A stretch of 20,188 nt of DNA from Haplomitrium mnioides (GCA_049999725.1 JBNGIS010011353.1:1-20188); one strand, 5' to 3'; positions 1-8,942 are shown, numbered from the stretch's first letter. Made by a program: numbers and translations. Notes: generated by a model from the letters alone, not told the origin.

Positions 1-460
1 TTCTCCTCTTTAGTCTATTCTAGAAGAATCTCTATAAAATCCTTAATACTTAATCAATTTGCCTGTACTATAGCTTGTTGGAAAGCTTGTTAAATAAGCT
101 TTCTACCCATATAATAATATTTGTATTTTTTAATATCTAGATACTCTCTGTTTTGGCTTTTCTGTATAGCACTATTACAACTTTGACCGGTTATAACTCC
201 CGGTTTACAAATGATTTTTCACTTCTGTAAATTTATACTAGTTACTATAACAATATAATATACTCCTATAAAATATCAGACCCTAAACATTCCTAATAAG
301 AACATTATTAACTCTGTACGCATATTAAGGAAAAACCGAAAAAATGGAAGTTTCCTCTCATGGCTTCAAAACCCACTCCCATATGTCTTTCAATATATCA
401 GAACTATACCATGACTACCAAAGCCTGAAATGTCCCACATATGCGCTTCATGACTTCACA
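1..460 (-). repeat. Candidate 3' LTR of the Ty3/gypsy element (unpaired)
   Basis: Read on the minus strand, the polypurine tract at 461-474 is followed at position 460 by TGTGAAGTCATG, the usual TG start of a 3' LTR. The stretch is AT-rich, has no convincing ORF, and contains a short hairpin-forming motif (GAAAGCTT near 82-89 and AAGCTTTC near 97-104) and an ACCGGT/CCCGGT near-palindrome around 187-207. The LTR call rests only on position after integrase and PPT. I could not align it to the LTR at the other end of the element (4455-4805), so it may be only partly LTR, a diverged or recombined LTR, or flanking DNA. Confidence 0.35.
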
Positions 461-474
461 TTTTATCCCCCTCT
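461..474 (-). promoter_or_regulatory. Polypurine tract of the gypsy element
   Basis: On the minus strand this reads AGAGGGGGATAAAA. It lies a few bases downstream of the integrase stop codon (481-483) and directly before a TG dinucleotide, the expected place for the plus-strand primer of an LTR retrotransposon. Confidence 0.65.
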
Positions 475-480
475 AAGATT

Positions 481-1600
481 TCACTCCGCCCTTGGAGTGA
501 CGTCCTCCTTACGAGCATAGAACGGTTTCAACTTGTCATAGTTTACTCTATCATAGTGGCATCCGTTTAGCTCCGATAAATCAAATGTGTAATTGGAATA
601 CACTTTCTGCACAACAAAAGGTCCAAAGTACCTTGGTAGAAATTTCTTTTGTTTTCTCTTGTAGCGAATCGTATCAAACACCATCACCCAGTCGCCTTGT
701 TGAAACTCCATGGGCTTCTTCTTCCCGAAACGTTTGTCATGACTCTTCTTTTGTTGAGATTGTGCTTTGTGGATGTTGACTTCAGCCATTGCACGTGCCT
801 CCTCCAGCACTTCACAGAACGCACAAAGCATGTCCTCCACAGTGCGATTAGCACGCTCCATTTTCCCATCTATTTGCGAATGACAAGCAATAGACATAGA
901 AAGTTTGGTTCCTAGAAGTTTGAATAACTCTCGCCAAAACTTTCCAGTGAAACGCGGATCCCGATCAGATATTAACACCTTGGGCATTCCGTGATGGCAA
1001 AAAATAGTATCAAAGTAAATTTTTGCCAATTGTGGAGCATCCACTATGTCCACCGTTGGCGCTAAATGAATCCGCTTGCTCAACTTGTCCACAAATACCA
1101 CAATAGCAGTAAACCCATGAAGCGTAGTTGGAAGTGAAGTGACTAGATCCAAACTTGCATGTTCCCAACGAGTAGTAGGAATTGGTAACGGTTGAAGAAG
1201 TCCTGCTGGTTTTTGATTTGAAGCTTTGTTTTGTTGACAACATTCACACGAACGAACAAAACCATGAACATCTCGAGCCAAGTTAGACTACCATCAAGTG
1301 CATTGAAGCAACTCTGTAGTTTTATCTACTCCAAGATGCCTAGAGATAGGAATGTCATGCGCTTCTTGTAAACGAGCCATTCGAAACGTATCATCTTGTG
1401 GAACATATATTTGATGGCCTCGATAGAGAATACCATCTCGAATGGAGAAAGAATGACACTCACTATCCTTGACGGCGAATCGTGCTCGAACCAGACTAAA
1501 GAAAGCATCTTCTTGTAGTTTTTGACAATAACTCCCATTAGTTGTCTCATCTAAATGTAAGATACTAATGTTGCTCACCTCTATTGTATTCACTCGATGA
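481..1600 (-). pseudogene. Ty3/gypsy integrase, broken, with internal deletion
   Basis: Integrase inserts the retrotransposon cDNA into the host chromosome. The N-terminal zinc-binding module is visible as HDIPISRH (near 1337-1360) and CECC (near 1240-1250). Two in-frame stops at 1294-1296 (TGA) and 1288-1290 (TAG) lie between these halves. The catalytic core keeps the DDE triad: LDLV, ISDRDPRF and MERANRTVEDML, with exactly 35 residues between the second Asp and the Glu. Directly after EDMLCAFCE the protein jumps to a basic segment (VLEEARAMAEVNIHKAQ), so a block of roughly 70-100 residues usual in this family is missing without loss of frame. The C-terminal GPY/F module is present (FLPRYFGPFVV). 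No chromodomain follows; the frame ends in TGA at 481. It is the last unit of the gag-pol frame and shares its frame with RNase H. Confidence 0.9.
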
Positions 1601-2020
1601 TCCAGCCTTCGTGATAGTGCATCAAGAATGGTGTGGAACCTTCTTGGCTTTTACTGTAACTTGATATCAAAGAGTTGCAATTGATCTTCCCATCAGTGAT
1701 GGCGACTTGTCATATTTTCCAAATGGATTGATTGTTACAATGGTTTGTGATCTATGTGCATAAGTACAGGTCTTCCCAAAAGATAATGTCTCCATAGTTT
1801 TGTAGTATAAACCATTGCCAATTGCTTTCGATCCCTTGCAGAATAGTTTCTTTCCGCTGCATTCAACCGGCGTGACATGAAGGCAATTGGATGAAGTCCA
1901 TCCTCAAACTCTTGCTACAAAACTGCTCCAATAGCAAAATTAGAAGCATCAAAATCAACTATACAACGTACCTTTGGATCATAAGGTTGTAGAATAGGAC
2001 GAGAAGAGACTGCATCCTTG
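1600..2020 (-). pseudogene. Ty3/gypsy RNase H domain, broken
   Basis: This would degrade the RNA strand of the RNA/DNA hybrid during reverse transcription. Translated in the same frame as the integrase, it shows DFDASNFAIGAVL, then RRLNAAERNYSARDRKQLAM, then HIDHKPL, the typical order for the RNase H of plant gypsy elements. The residue after ARDR, normally the catalytic Glu of the D-E-D-D set, is Lys (codon AAG), which would abolish activity. At least five in-frame stops interrupt it (for example after AFQ, AVL, HKPL, TSRHH and DIKLQ). It lies between RT and integrase as expected. The call is firm although no single open frame covers the domain. Confidence 0.75.
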
Positions 2021-2945
2021 AGCTATTGAAATGCCGCTTGCTCTTTGGTGGTCCATTGAAACTTGACCTCCTTGCTTGACAGATCTGTAAGTGGTGTAGC
2101 AATATGTGCATAACAATAGATGAATTGTCGATAGAAAGTTGCCAATCCATCAAAGGCTCTAATGTCTTTTGCCTCCTTTGGTGTTGGCCACTCAGTAATA
2201 GCCTTGATTTTCTCTTGTTCCATCTTTATACCATTCGCCCACACTTTGTGCCCCCAAGTAAGTAACCTCTTGCTTCCAAAATTCGCACTTGGATCTCTTA
2301 CAATAAAACTTCCAATTGTGCAATCTTTGCAAAACTTCTTTCAGATAATTGCAATGTTCAGCTTCAGTTTTGCTAAAAATAAGAATGTCATCCAAGAATA
2401 CCAAAATTGACTTATCTAATAACCCATCAAAAATTTGATGCATTTGATCCATGAATATAGCCGGAGCATTAGTGAGACCAAATGTAAGGACCTTCCACTC
2501 AAAATGTCCATACCTCGTACGAAAAGCTATCTTTGGCACATCACTTGGCTTGATAAGAATTTGCCAATAACCACTTCAAAGATCAAGCTTCGAAAAGAAC
2601 TGTGCACCACTCAATTGATCCAACAAATCATCAAAATGTGGTAAATGATAGGCATTCTTTACGGTTTGCTTGTTCAAACCATGATAATCAGTACAAAGAC
2701 AAAATCCACCATCTTTCTTTGGTACAAAGAATATTGGTGCTCTCTAAGGCAAAGTACTATGCTGAATGAAATCCTTCTCAAGAGAATCCGTCAAAGTCTT
2801 GCGAAGCTCTTCCAACTCTTGTGGTGATAACCTATAAATAGGCCGATTATACGGAATACTTCCTAGCATCAACTCAATTGGAAAGGGCATTCCACGACCA
2901 TTTGGTAATCCCTTTGGCAAATCATCTGGAAACACATCTTAAAAC
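2020..2945 (-). pseudogene. Ty3/gypsy reverse transcriptase, broken
   Basis: This is the RNA-dependent DNA polymerase of the element. From the N-terminal side it shows FPDDLPKGLP, the IYRLSPQELEELRK segment, a [15 protein letters not shown] fingers motif, SKLDL with a following stop (TGA) where Arg is usual, AFRTRYGHFEWKVLTFGLTNAP, and the catalytic FLDD at 2387-2398 followed by ILIFS. Further on are the thumb and connection segments (IKAITEWPTPKEAKDI and QWTTKEQAAFQ). In-frame stops sit at the start of the fingers (TAG after HSTLP) and within SKLDL. Near 2255 the frame shifts at a run of five G (minus strand) just after TYLG; four G would restore the later frame. The YxDD-type motif is intact, but the gene cannot give a full protein. 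Confidence 0.9.
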
Positions 2946-3148
2946 TCCTTCAAGATATCATCAATCATTGAGGTTGGTATAGATTTCCCTCCCTTCTTAT
3001 TCAAGTCAATAACAGGCTTGATATATACAGCAAAAACAGGCAACTCCTTCTCCATCAAAACACCATGCTAAATTGATTTGGGCTTCTTCACCAACGGTTT
3101 TAGATGCCCTAAAAGAAATTGCTTTCCTTGTAAAGTAACTTGAATTTG

Positions 3149-3545
3149 TCATTTTTCCCAATCAACTTGAGCAGAACGATCTTCAAGCCAAGGTAAGCCC
3201 AAAATAATGTCAAACTGTACAGGTGCAATAACAAAATCTATAGATTCCTTATAATCTTTACCAATCCTTAGAAGAAATGGCTTGTGAGAATGGAATACCT
3301 CATGTTTTTTGCCATCGGCCATAGTCGCAAAACTTCCTTTGATAAGCAAAGTCGTAGCTTTGATTTTCTTTGCAAAATGTAGTGACATGAAATTTTCAGA
3401 ACTTCTACAATCTACCAACATTCTACAAGAATGCTCATCAACCATACCGTATAGATAAAACAAAGTACTTCTAATTCTTGTTGAGCTTTTCATTCCATTG
3501 GAACTAATTAAGCTCTCAATAAACTGCTCGACTATCTTTATTGAG
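3149..3545 (-). pseudogene. Ty3/gypsy aspartic protease, probably dead
   Basis: This domain would cut the gag-pol polyprotein. The active-site loop is recognisable as MLVDCRSSENFMS (catalytic Asp codon at 3410-3412), and the second conserved element is IILGLPWLE. In plant gypsy proteases the residues after Asp are usually C/S-G-A; here the Gly is Arg and the Ala is Ser, which should disturb the active-site loop. The reading frame differs by one base from the gag frame upstream; the change falls near 3538-3548, where the gag frame meets TAA and this frame is open. That could be a decayed single frame or an original programmed frameshift. A TGA closes this segment at 3149, followed by an interdomain stretch (2945-3148) with further stops that leads into RT. 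Confidence 0.75.
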
Positions 3546-4419
3546 GTCGTTCGTTTCTCTGATTTTCTTCTTCAGTAGTTGCCGCTTGAGCAAGAGCACG
3601 TGGGCAATTTGCAATCATATGACAAAGATGTCGACAGTAAAAACATCCTCCACTTTGGCATAGACGCTCACGCTCTCCATCAGTGAGTGCCACTCTCTAC
3701 GCCGCATCAATCTCCATAGGTACTGTTTCATTTGCTAGCACACAAGCATTTGGTAAAGCTTGTTGTGGACGTGGACGTGGCCTAGCCTCGTTGGTCGCTA
3801 GTAGCGAGTCATATCGTTCTACCATACTCATTGCTTCTTCTAGTTGAGAGGGCTCTCTCATTGTCACTTCCATTCTAGTGTGAGGCTTCAATCCTCAAAC
3901 AAAACAATCCAAAGCTTCTCCCTCGCCCATATTAGGAATTTGCATAATGATATTCTGAAATTGCATGGCATAGTTCCTTACCGTACCAAGTTGCTTCAAT
4001 TATGCCAAACGATCTCTTGCCACCTTTGGAGCATTCAAAACCCTAAATCTTATATTTATCGCTTCTTTAAACTCTTGCCAAGAAGCAATTGGAGTGACAA
4101 ATCCACATTGAGCTTGCTCAATTTGATATCTCCACCAAGTCTTTGCCACTACTTCCAACTGACTTGCAACAAATAGAATTCTTCTACCATCCTCTCTTAT
4201 GTTGGTAGCCTCAAAATATTGCTCACAATCAAACAAGAAATTCTTAGATGCACCAAGAACCGTCTTCCCATCATAAGCCTTTGGCTTGGAGAACTGCACA
4301 TGACTTTCTTCTTCTTGAAAAGGTGCCATATTCCCCATTTGCATTTAAACTTCTAGCAAGCGAGGAAGATGTTCAATTTGTTGTTGCATCGCTTGCATAC
4401 TCCCTTCTTGATTCTCCAT
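3538..4419 (-). pseudogene. Ty3/gypsy gag (capsid plus zinc knuckle), broken
   Basis: Gag forms the virus-like particle and binds the element's RNA. The likely start is the ATG at 4417-4419, 22 bases after the PBS, opening with MENQEGSMQAMQQQ. An in-frame TAA then precedes the main capsid segment at 4000-4344, which has the retrotransposon gag pattern (FEATNIREDGRRILFVASQL, KTWWRYQIEQ, SWQEFKEAINIRF). Two stops fall between 4000 and 3891. The nucleocapsid part has one CX2CX4HX4C knuckle at 3604-3645 (CFYCRHLCHMIANC), with Cys where Gly usually precedes His. A TAG at 3697-3699 precedes it. All these stops can be explained by a single transition in a Gln, Arg or Trp codon. The frame ends in TAA at 3538-3540. 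Confidence 0.85.
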
Positions 4420-4441
4420 TCCACCAAAAAAAGAATGTAGT

Positions 4442-4454
4442 AGCTCTGATACCA
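4442..4454 (-). promoter_or_regulatory. Primer-binding site, initiator tRNA-Met type
   Basis: The minus strand reads TGGTATCAGAGCT, the standard PBS complementary to the 3' end of plant initiator tRNA-Met. It sits 22 bp before the gag ATG and directly next to the LTR end. It fixes the orientation of the element and the inner LTR border at about 4455. Confidence 0.9.
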
Positions 4455-4805
4455 ATATAAAAGAACTCAAAGAGAACTCAAAGACCAACTTCCAAATAAG
4501 TAATACTTCAAGAAAACTTTAAAAGAGTTACACAACTCAAAGCCAATAAAAAAACCAAAGCCAAGAGTGTTAGCCAAAGCCAAACAACCAAAGAGCCAAA
4601 CTGAATTGAGAGGAACTCCACAATGAGGAGTGGGGCTAAGAAGCCCTTTTATTTATACAAGAGAAGAGGGTGTTATCCCTCTTTCTTCTCTTACAACTCA
4701 CTTCTCATTTCAGCCTTAAAGGTGACTCTCTACCAAAAGTGACTTCGAAAGCAAGTATTTCAATCTCAACCCTAAAAGTGACTTACTACCACTTCCTTCA
4801 CTCCT
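4455..4805 (-). repeat. 5' LTR (or its retained part) of the gypsy element
   Basis: This stretch lies between the PBS and the point where PLE-like coding sequence ends. It contains a TATA box (4650-4657), the motif AGTCACYTTT repeated three times upstream of it, and, next to the PBS, a duplicated AGAACTCAAAG block (about 4462-4483). Length is about 350 bp. The outer border is uncertain, because no matching partner was found at 1-460 and no TG...CA ends or target duplication could be fixed. The final bases before the PBS (TTTATAT) lack the usual CA. Confidence 0.55.
4650..4657 (-). promoter_or_regulatory. TATA box in the gypsy LTR
   Basis: The minus strand reads TATAAATA within CTTGTATAAATAAAAGGGC. 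It is about 195 bp upstream of the PBS, a normal place for the U3/R border, and points towards gag. Transcription would be expected to begin near 4615-4630. Confidence 0.55.
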
Positions 4806-4814
4806 CTCTATTTT

Positions 4815-6140
4815 CTTATAAATAGCACAACCATATGCTTGTAATATTGCACCAAATTTAGTTGTATTTGAGATATTAGATAGAATATAAGACACTCTGA
4901 TTATATGAATGTTTGCATACTCTTGTTGGTTACACTTATCACAAATATTGACTTCAAAGCCTTTATCAGACTTTGTAATATCTAGATCAAAAAAGTTGCA
5001 AGAGATATTGAGATGTAGAGTTCACCTCACATGATTTGCTAAAATAGGTGCCTCCTCCTATGGTGTAATCCTCCAAATACATGAAAGATGAAGAGTATTC
5101 CAATTCATGGACAAACAAATCACCAACAAACCTTCTAATAAACAACAACTTATGAAAGAAGATAAAACTTGCTTAAGATCATACAAGTCTTTTGAGGAAA
5201 TCTCACTCATAGATAAAGCAAAAGAAATTAGCCAAGTGCACTACACAATTAGTGCTCATAAGTATCTCAATGGATTGTCTAGAGATTAAATTGCCAAGAG
5301 AAAGATGAAGACTATCCACCAAGAGTCCACACAGCGAATGAGGTATGTGGCTTCTACTAACTTACAAGACTTCAAGTTTTCCCGGTAATGTAATTCTTCT
5401 TTGCTTTTAAGACATATAGAGTTTAAACTGTTTGCTAAAAACTTTGAGAACAAGAGAACTCATTTTGGTTTTAAGAGCTGCTAAGTCTATATTAAGATGA
5501 AGTGTAGAAAAGTCAAATATTAAAGAACTAAAGGAGAAGTTTTTTTTCTTAAAGTTCTAGAGGAATTATAAAAGTTCATCATTTTAATAATGTTTGTGAA
5601 ATCTTTCATGACCCAACTACATTTGCAAGAAACATTAGCTTTATAAAGTGTGTCCACCCAAAGTTTAGACATATTAGGAGAATAGCTTTGTAACAATACC
5701 TAAGCCAGTTAGAGGCATGAGTTTGAGTGGTACCACATGCAACATTTATAAATATGGGTTTTTTGGTAGTCTTATGAAACTTCCAAAGAGTACAAATAAG
5801 GTGGAGTCTAAGACCTAACTTGTTGAGTTTAAACAAGTCATGATTAATGAATTTTTGTGAGCCTCTAAAACATGAGCTTTATAAATATCCAACCTTTGCC
5901 AAGTGCCTACCAAAGAGTATAGCTCTTGAAAAATGGTAGACTTACAATGCTTCTTACAATAAACACAAAATTATTACTATATTTGCTTATGTATATAATA
6001 AAAATTTCTTTCTCAAAGCTCTTTAAGGTTTTCATATCTAAACAAGTTAAAGGATATGAAGAAGTAGTAGACCGCTTAAGTGGCAAGTACTCCAATATAG
6101 ATCTCACAATCTCATCCACTTTAGACAACCAACATTGCAT
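4815..6140 (-). pseudogene. Reverse transcriptase of a Penelope-like element, decayed
   Basis: Several frames together spell a PLE-type RT in the right order on the minus strand. A fingers-like segment (LKSFEKEIFIIYISKYSNNF, about 5970-6050) is followed by LHLICTLWKFHKTTKKP (about 5750-5805), matching the Y-x-L-x-K-x-H-K motif. Next come NCVVHLANFFCFIYE (about 5212-5256), the catalytic region RRFVGDLFVHE (about 5100-5133), then DLDITKSDKGFEV with NICDKCNQQEY and SNISNTTKFGAILQ (about 4834-4988). The SNI and CDK blocks resemble the SNIP and YDKRDD blocks shared by PLE RTs. The first Asp of the catalytic pair is Gly. There are many stops and frame changes. The main alternative is a LINE, but the KFHK and SNI motifs favour a PLE. 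The gypsy LTR lies directly against the C-terminal end. Confidence 0.65.
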
Positions 6141-7085
6141 ATGTCTTATATTGCCAAAAACTCTTCTAAGCGGTTTGCGTATTTTTTTAGGTCTTGTTCT
6201 ATCACTCTAAGAAAGAAAGTTTAGAGAGATAAGCCCATTTAAATCTAGTACCATGAGAAAGCAAGACTTTAAGATTAGGTCTATTAAGAATATCAAGATT
6301 AGATGTGGCATATTACCACAATGAGAGTCTAAGAAAGGAACAAAAGGAGAGTAGGCACAATTACCTAAAATATGCAAAAGTATTTATTGATATAACCTTC
6401 TTTCTATAAGTTATAATTGCACTAAGATTGTCCTAGGGTTTTGGCATACTTCTAGGCAACTAAAGTTGGAGACCAAAACTTCTTAAAATATGGAGGAGGA
6501 CAATCTAGCATGACATGTAATCTAAGTATTAAGGAAAATTGGATTCTATCTAGGTTGGAAGGAAAAAAGACAAAGATGAGAAGATTTATTTGAACTAAAC
6601 TTTTAGAAGAATGAACTAAGAAGATAACTTCAAACCTAAGGAAGTTATTTAAGACCATAGAAAGTTGCACACTATGTGTTGGAGCAATATCTAAGTCCAA
6701 AAGAGAGAAACAAGACAAAAACAACATCATTCTCACTAAATTACATAGTTTAAACTTGTGAAGTAAACTAAAGTTAAACTTACTATGGGATATGAGCTTG
6801 TCAAGAAAAAAAATATGCTTATAAAAATCTTTCTAGCCCTAAAATCTAGAAGATGATAAAAGGGAGAAAAAAAAAAGGTTAGTTAGACAAAAGAATAGAA
6901 GGGAAAATTAGACAAGAGACTCTACTACTTTCATTAAGAAAAATATTGAAAGCCACCGATGAAAAGGAAGAGTAGAGAGAAAAGTCTTGTTTCCAAAATT
7001 TACCAATATTGTTGTGGAGACAAAGTTTATGGTCTTTTCTCCACATCATGAGAGTTGGTTTTGGAATCTAATTGATAAATAGCTC
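6141..7085 (-). pseudogene. Linker region of the Penelope-like element
   Basis: This lies between the endonuclease-like and RT-like parts of the same minus-strand element. Fragments of reading frame occur, for example the segment around 6270-6400 (NCAYSPFVPFLDSHCGNMPH) and an ORF at 6452-6736, but I recognise no domain. It is kept as part of the element because the distance suits one protein of roughly 850-900 residues running from 7445 to 4815. It is AT-rich and full of stops. Confidence 0.4.
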
Positions 7086-7445
7086 ATGAATTTGCTTTTA
7101 ATATTATAGCCCCTACGAGAAAATAATGCAACCACTACATCTAGCAAATTTCAAGTATAGTAGCCACTTCTTTGAGCTTACTAGAATCTATCTCATTGCT
7201 AGCATCTCTAAAGTTCCCAATGACTACTTCCATAGACAAAAATCTAAAATATTTAAATTCCTCTTTTGTTATAGCAACATAAATGGGTTGTTACGATGAT
7301 GAATAGTTGTGAGTAAGACTCAATCTCCTAGCTTCTCTAACATGTTCTTGGAAATGCTCAAAGCTTAATTTTCACATTTGACCTACATACATGGTGTTAT
7401 TATTAAAAAGATTGTAGATGACATAAAGCTCAAAGGTTTTGAAGA
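7086..7445 (-). pseudogene. GIY-YIG endonuclease domain of the Penelope-like element
   Basis: On the minus strand one frame, broken by a few stops, reads TFELYVIYNLFNNNTMYVGQ, then FEHFQEHVREARRLSLTH, then QPIYVAITKEEFKYF, and DASNEIDSSKLKEVA. This fits the GIY-YIG nuclease layout: a LY-V-I strand in place of GIY, YVG for YIG about ten residues later, a helix ending in x-EH-x-x-x-A, and a later Glu. In PLEs this domain nicks the target DNA. The Gly of GIY and the usual Arg before EH are not seen, so it is probably inactive. It lies upstream of the RT on the same strand, the reverse of classical Penelope. Alternatives are a separate GIY-YIG homing endonuclease remnant or a chance match. Confidence 0.55.
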
Positions 7446-7769
7446 GTGTAAATGTTTTGGTCCGAGTCTTCTCAGTCTCTTCAATTTGAGGCTATACAAG
7501 AACAAGACTAAGAAAAATGAGAAGAAACTAAAAAAGACTTAAAGGACTTTTACTTAAGGCTAACTCCACTAAAATTATGAACAAAACTCATGTTCATCCT
7601 TGCAAGAAAAGGGAACTTGTGTGGATTGTTAGAGCCACCCCTTGCATCCAAAAGAAAAGAACCTTGATATGATGAATATGATTGAAATAAAGTAAGCTCA
7701 AAATTGAAGAGACAATGTTGGCTCTAACTAGTGTCTCCAAGAATATAAGAAAACCCCCAATTTGGTAGA
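7446..7769. other. No recognisable feature
   Basis: AT-rich DNA between the PLE and the inverted repeat. It would hold the 5' flank of the PLE, and its frames are closed by stops. I see no promoter, repeat or coding feature that I can support. Confidence 0.4.
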
Positions 7770-8123
7770 AGAGCTGCTCCCAAGTAGTAGGGATACCTCA
7801 AGAGGCATTGCTTGTTTCAACTCAGAGACCACAATGTCGACACTTGTAGTGAGTTTCTTGCAACAATAAAATTATGTCCTAGACTAACAAACTTTAATCA
7901 TATCCTTGACCTTAACAAGGTCCCTTGATAGTCTCATAAGAAGAACTCATTTATTTGCATATAAGTAACTCCAGAAGTACAAATAGAGAGCTAGAAATAT
8001 AAGCATATGTAAGAAAAATAAAAGAGAATAGAATAGAATAGATTAGATTAGATTAGATTAGAGATCTAGACCAGCCTTGAGGGCCTCCCTTTATCCCTTT
8101 TAAATAAAATTAGTTCAAATTTT
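7770..8123 (+). repeat. Left arm of a large inverted repeat
   Basis: This arm is an imperfect reverse complement of 8614-8942. Matching blocks along the arm include GCTCCCAAGTAGTAGGGA, AGGCATTGCTTGTTTCAACT, TCCTTGACCTTAAC, GCATATAAGTAACT, GAGCTAGAAATATAAGCATA and CCAGCCTTGAGGGCCTC, in the same order as the complement of the right arm. It is diverged but clear, with small indels. A pentanucleotide tract is embedded in it. Confidence 0.85.
8026..8060 (+). repeat. Pentanucleotide microsatellite (GAATA)3(GATTA)4
   Basis: Three GAATA units run straight into four GATTA units. The right arm of the inverted repeat has a short related TTCTATTCTATTC stretch near 8677-8692, so the tract probably expanded in this arm after the two arms separated. 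Confidence 0.9.
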
Positions 8124-8154
8124 TAGCTAGAGCTGAGTCAATAAGAAAATTATG

Positions 8155-8540
8155 TCGTTTTTTTGGCTTTCTTAGATTACATTCCTCAAGTTGTGCATGT
8201 TCATTTTTTGTTTGAAAAGTTGAAGTCTATCATTTGCTCTTTGATAAACCCATTGACATGTTAGACATATGATTAATAAGTTATGTTTACAGTCTGTATC
8301 TTTCTAATAATTAAGAGTTAAGTTTAGCTTTGGTCTTTAAATCATGGCTATCATTTCTGAGGCTGTCTGAGATCACCTTCATTAATTTTTGTTTTTTGGT
8401 GGGTTTTTTTCTCTCATAGGTTTAAGTGTATCACTTGCCCTTTGAAAAAGTCATTCAAATGTTAGACTTGTGATTAGCAAGTTATGTTTTTGGGTCTATC
8501 TCTTTCTCACGAGTTTAGAGTTAATTTAGAGTGTGTTTAG
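8155..8540 (-). repeat. Two inverted copies of the ~190 bp satellite unit
   Basis: On the plus strand this stretch twice gives the complement of the satellite found at 8950-10440. Examples are GAAGTCTATCATTTGCTC then GTTAGACATATGATTAATAAG (about 8225-8283), and GTATCACTTGCCC then GTTAGACTTGTGATTAGCAAG (about 8427-8482). Both copies lie in the spacer of the inverted repeat and point opposite to the main array. Their CCCTAAA boxes are mutated. Confidence 0.8.
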
Positions 8541-8613
8541 AATAGGGTCTGTAAGCTTGTTGGTTTGGATTTAATGAGGAAGCTTTTTGTTTTGCAAGTA
8601 GTATGTTCCTTTT

Positions 8614-8942
8614 TAAAATTTAATTGATTTTATTTTAAAAGGGTAGACAGAGGTCCTCAAGGCTGGTATGGGTTTCTTTTCTATTCTATTCTTTGTTGTT
8701 CTTATATATGCTTATATTCCTAGCTCTTTTTGGATCTATTTAGTTACTTATATGCATATAAAAGAGGTCTTCTTGTAAGATTGTAAGGGCGCTCGTTAAG
8801 GTCAAGGACAAGATTAAGGTTTGTTTGTCCAACATACAATTTTCTTGTTACATGCAATTTACTACAAGTGTGGGCATTGTGGACTCTGAGTTGAAATAAG
8901 CAATGCCTCTTTAAGCTTCCCTACCACTTGGGAGCAACCCCT
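8614..8942 (-). repeat. Right arm of the large inverted repeat
   Basis: Read on the minus strand it follows the left arm from GGTTGCTCCCAAGTGGTAGG through AGGCATTGCTTATTTCAACT and CCTTGACCTTAACG to CCAGCCTTGAGGACCTC. It is directly followed by the forward satellite array. The spacer between the arms is about 490 bp. Confidence 0.85.

Noticed and set aside
5926-6210. Plus-strand 94-codon ORF
   Set aside because: It lies opposite the PLE RT fingers segment, which has recognisable motifs on the minus strand; the plus frame shows nothing familiar.
7770-8942. Inverted-repeat DNA transposon (MITE or foldback)
   Set aside because: No clear target duplication or defined terminal motif at the arm ends, and the arms merge into satellite DNA, so a transposon call is not supported, only an inverted repeat.
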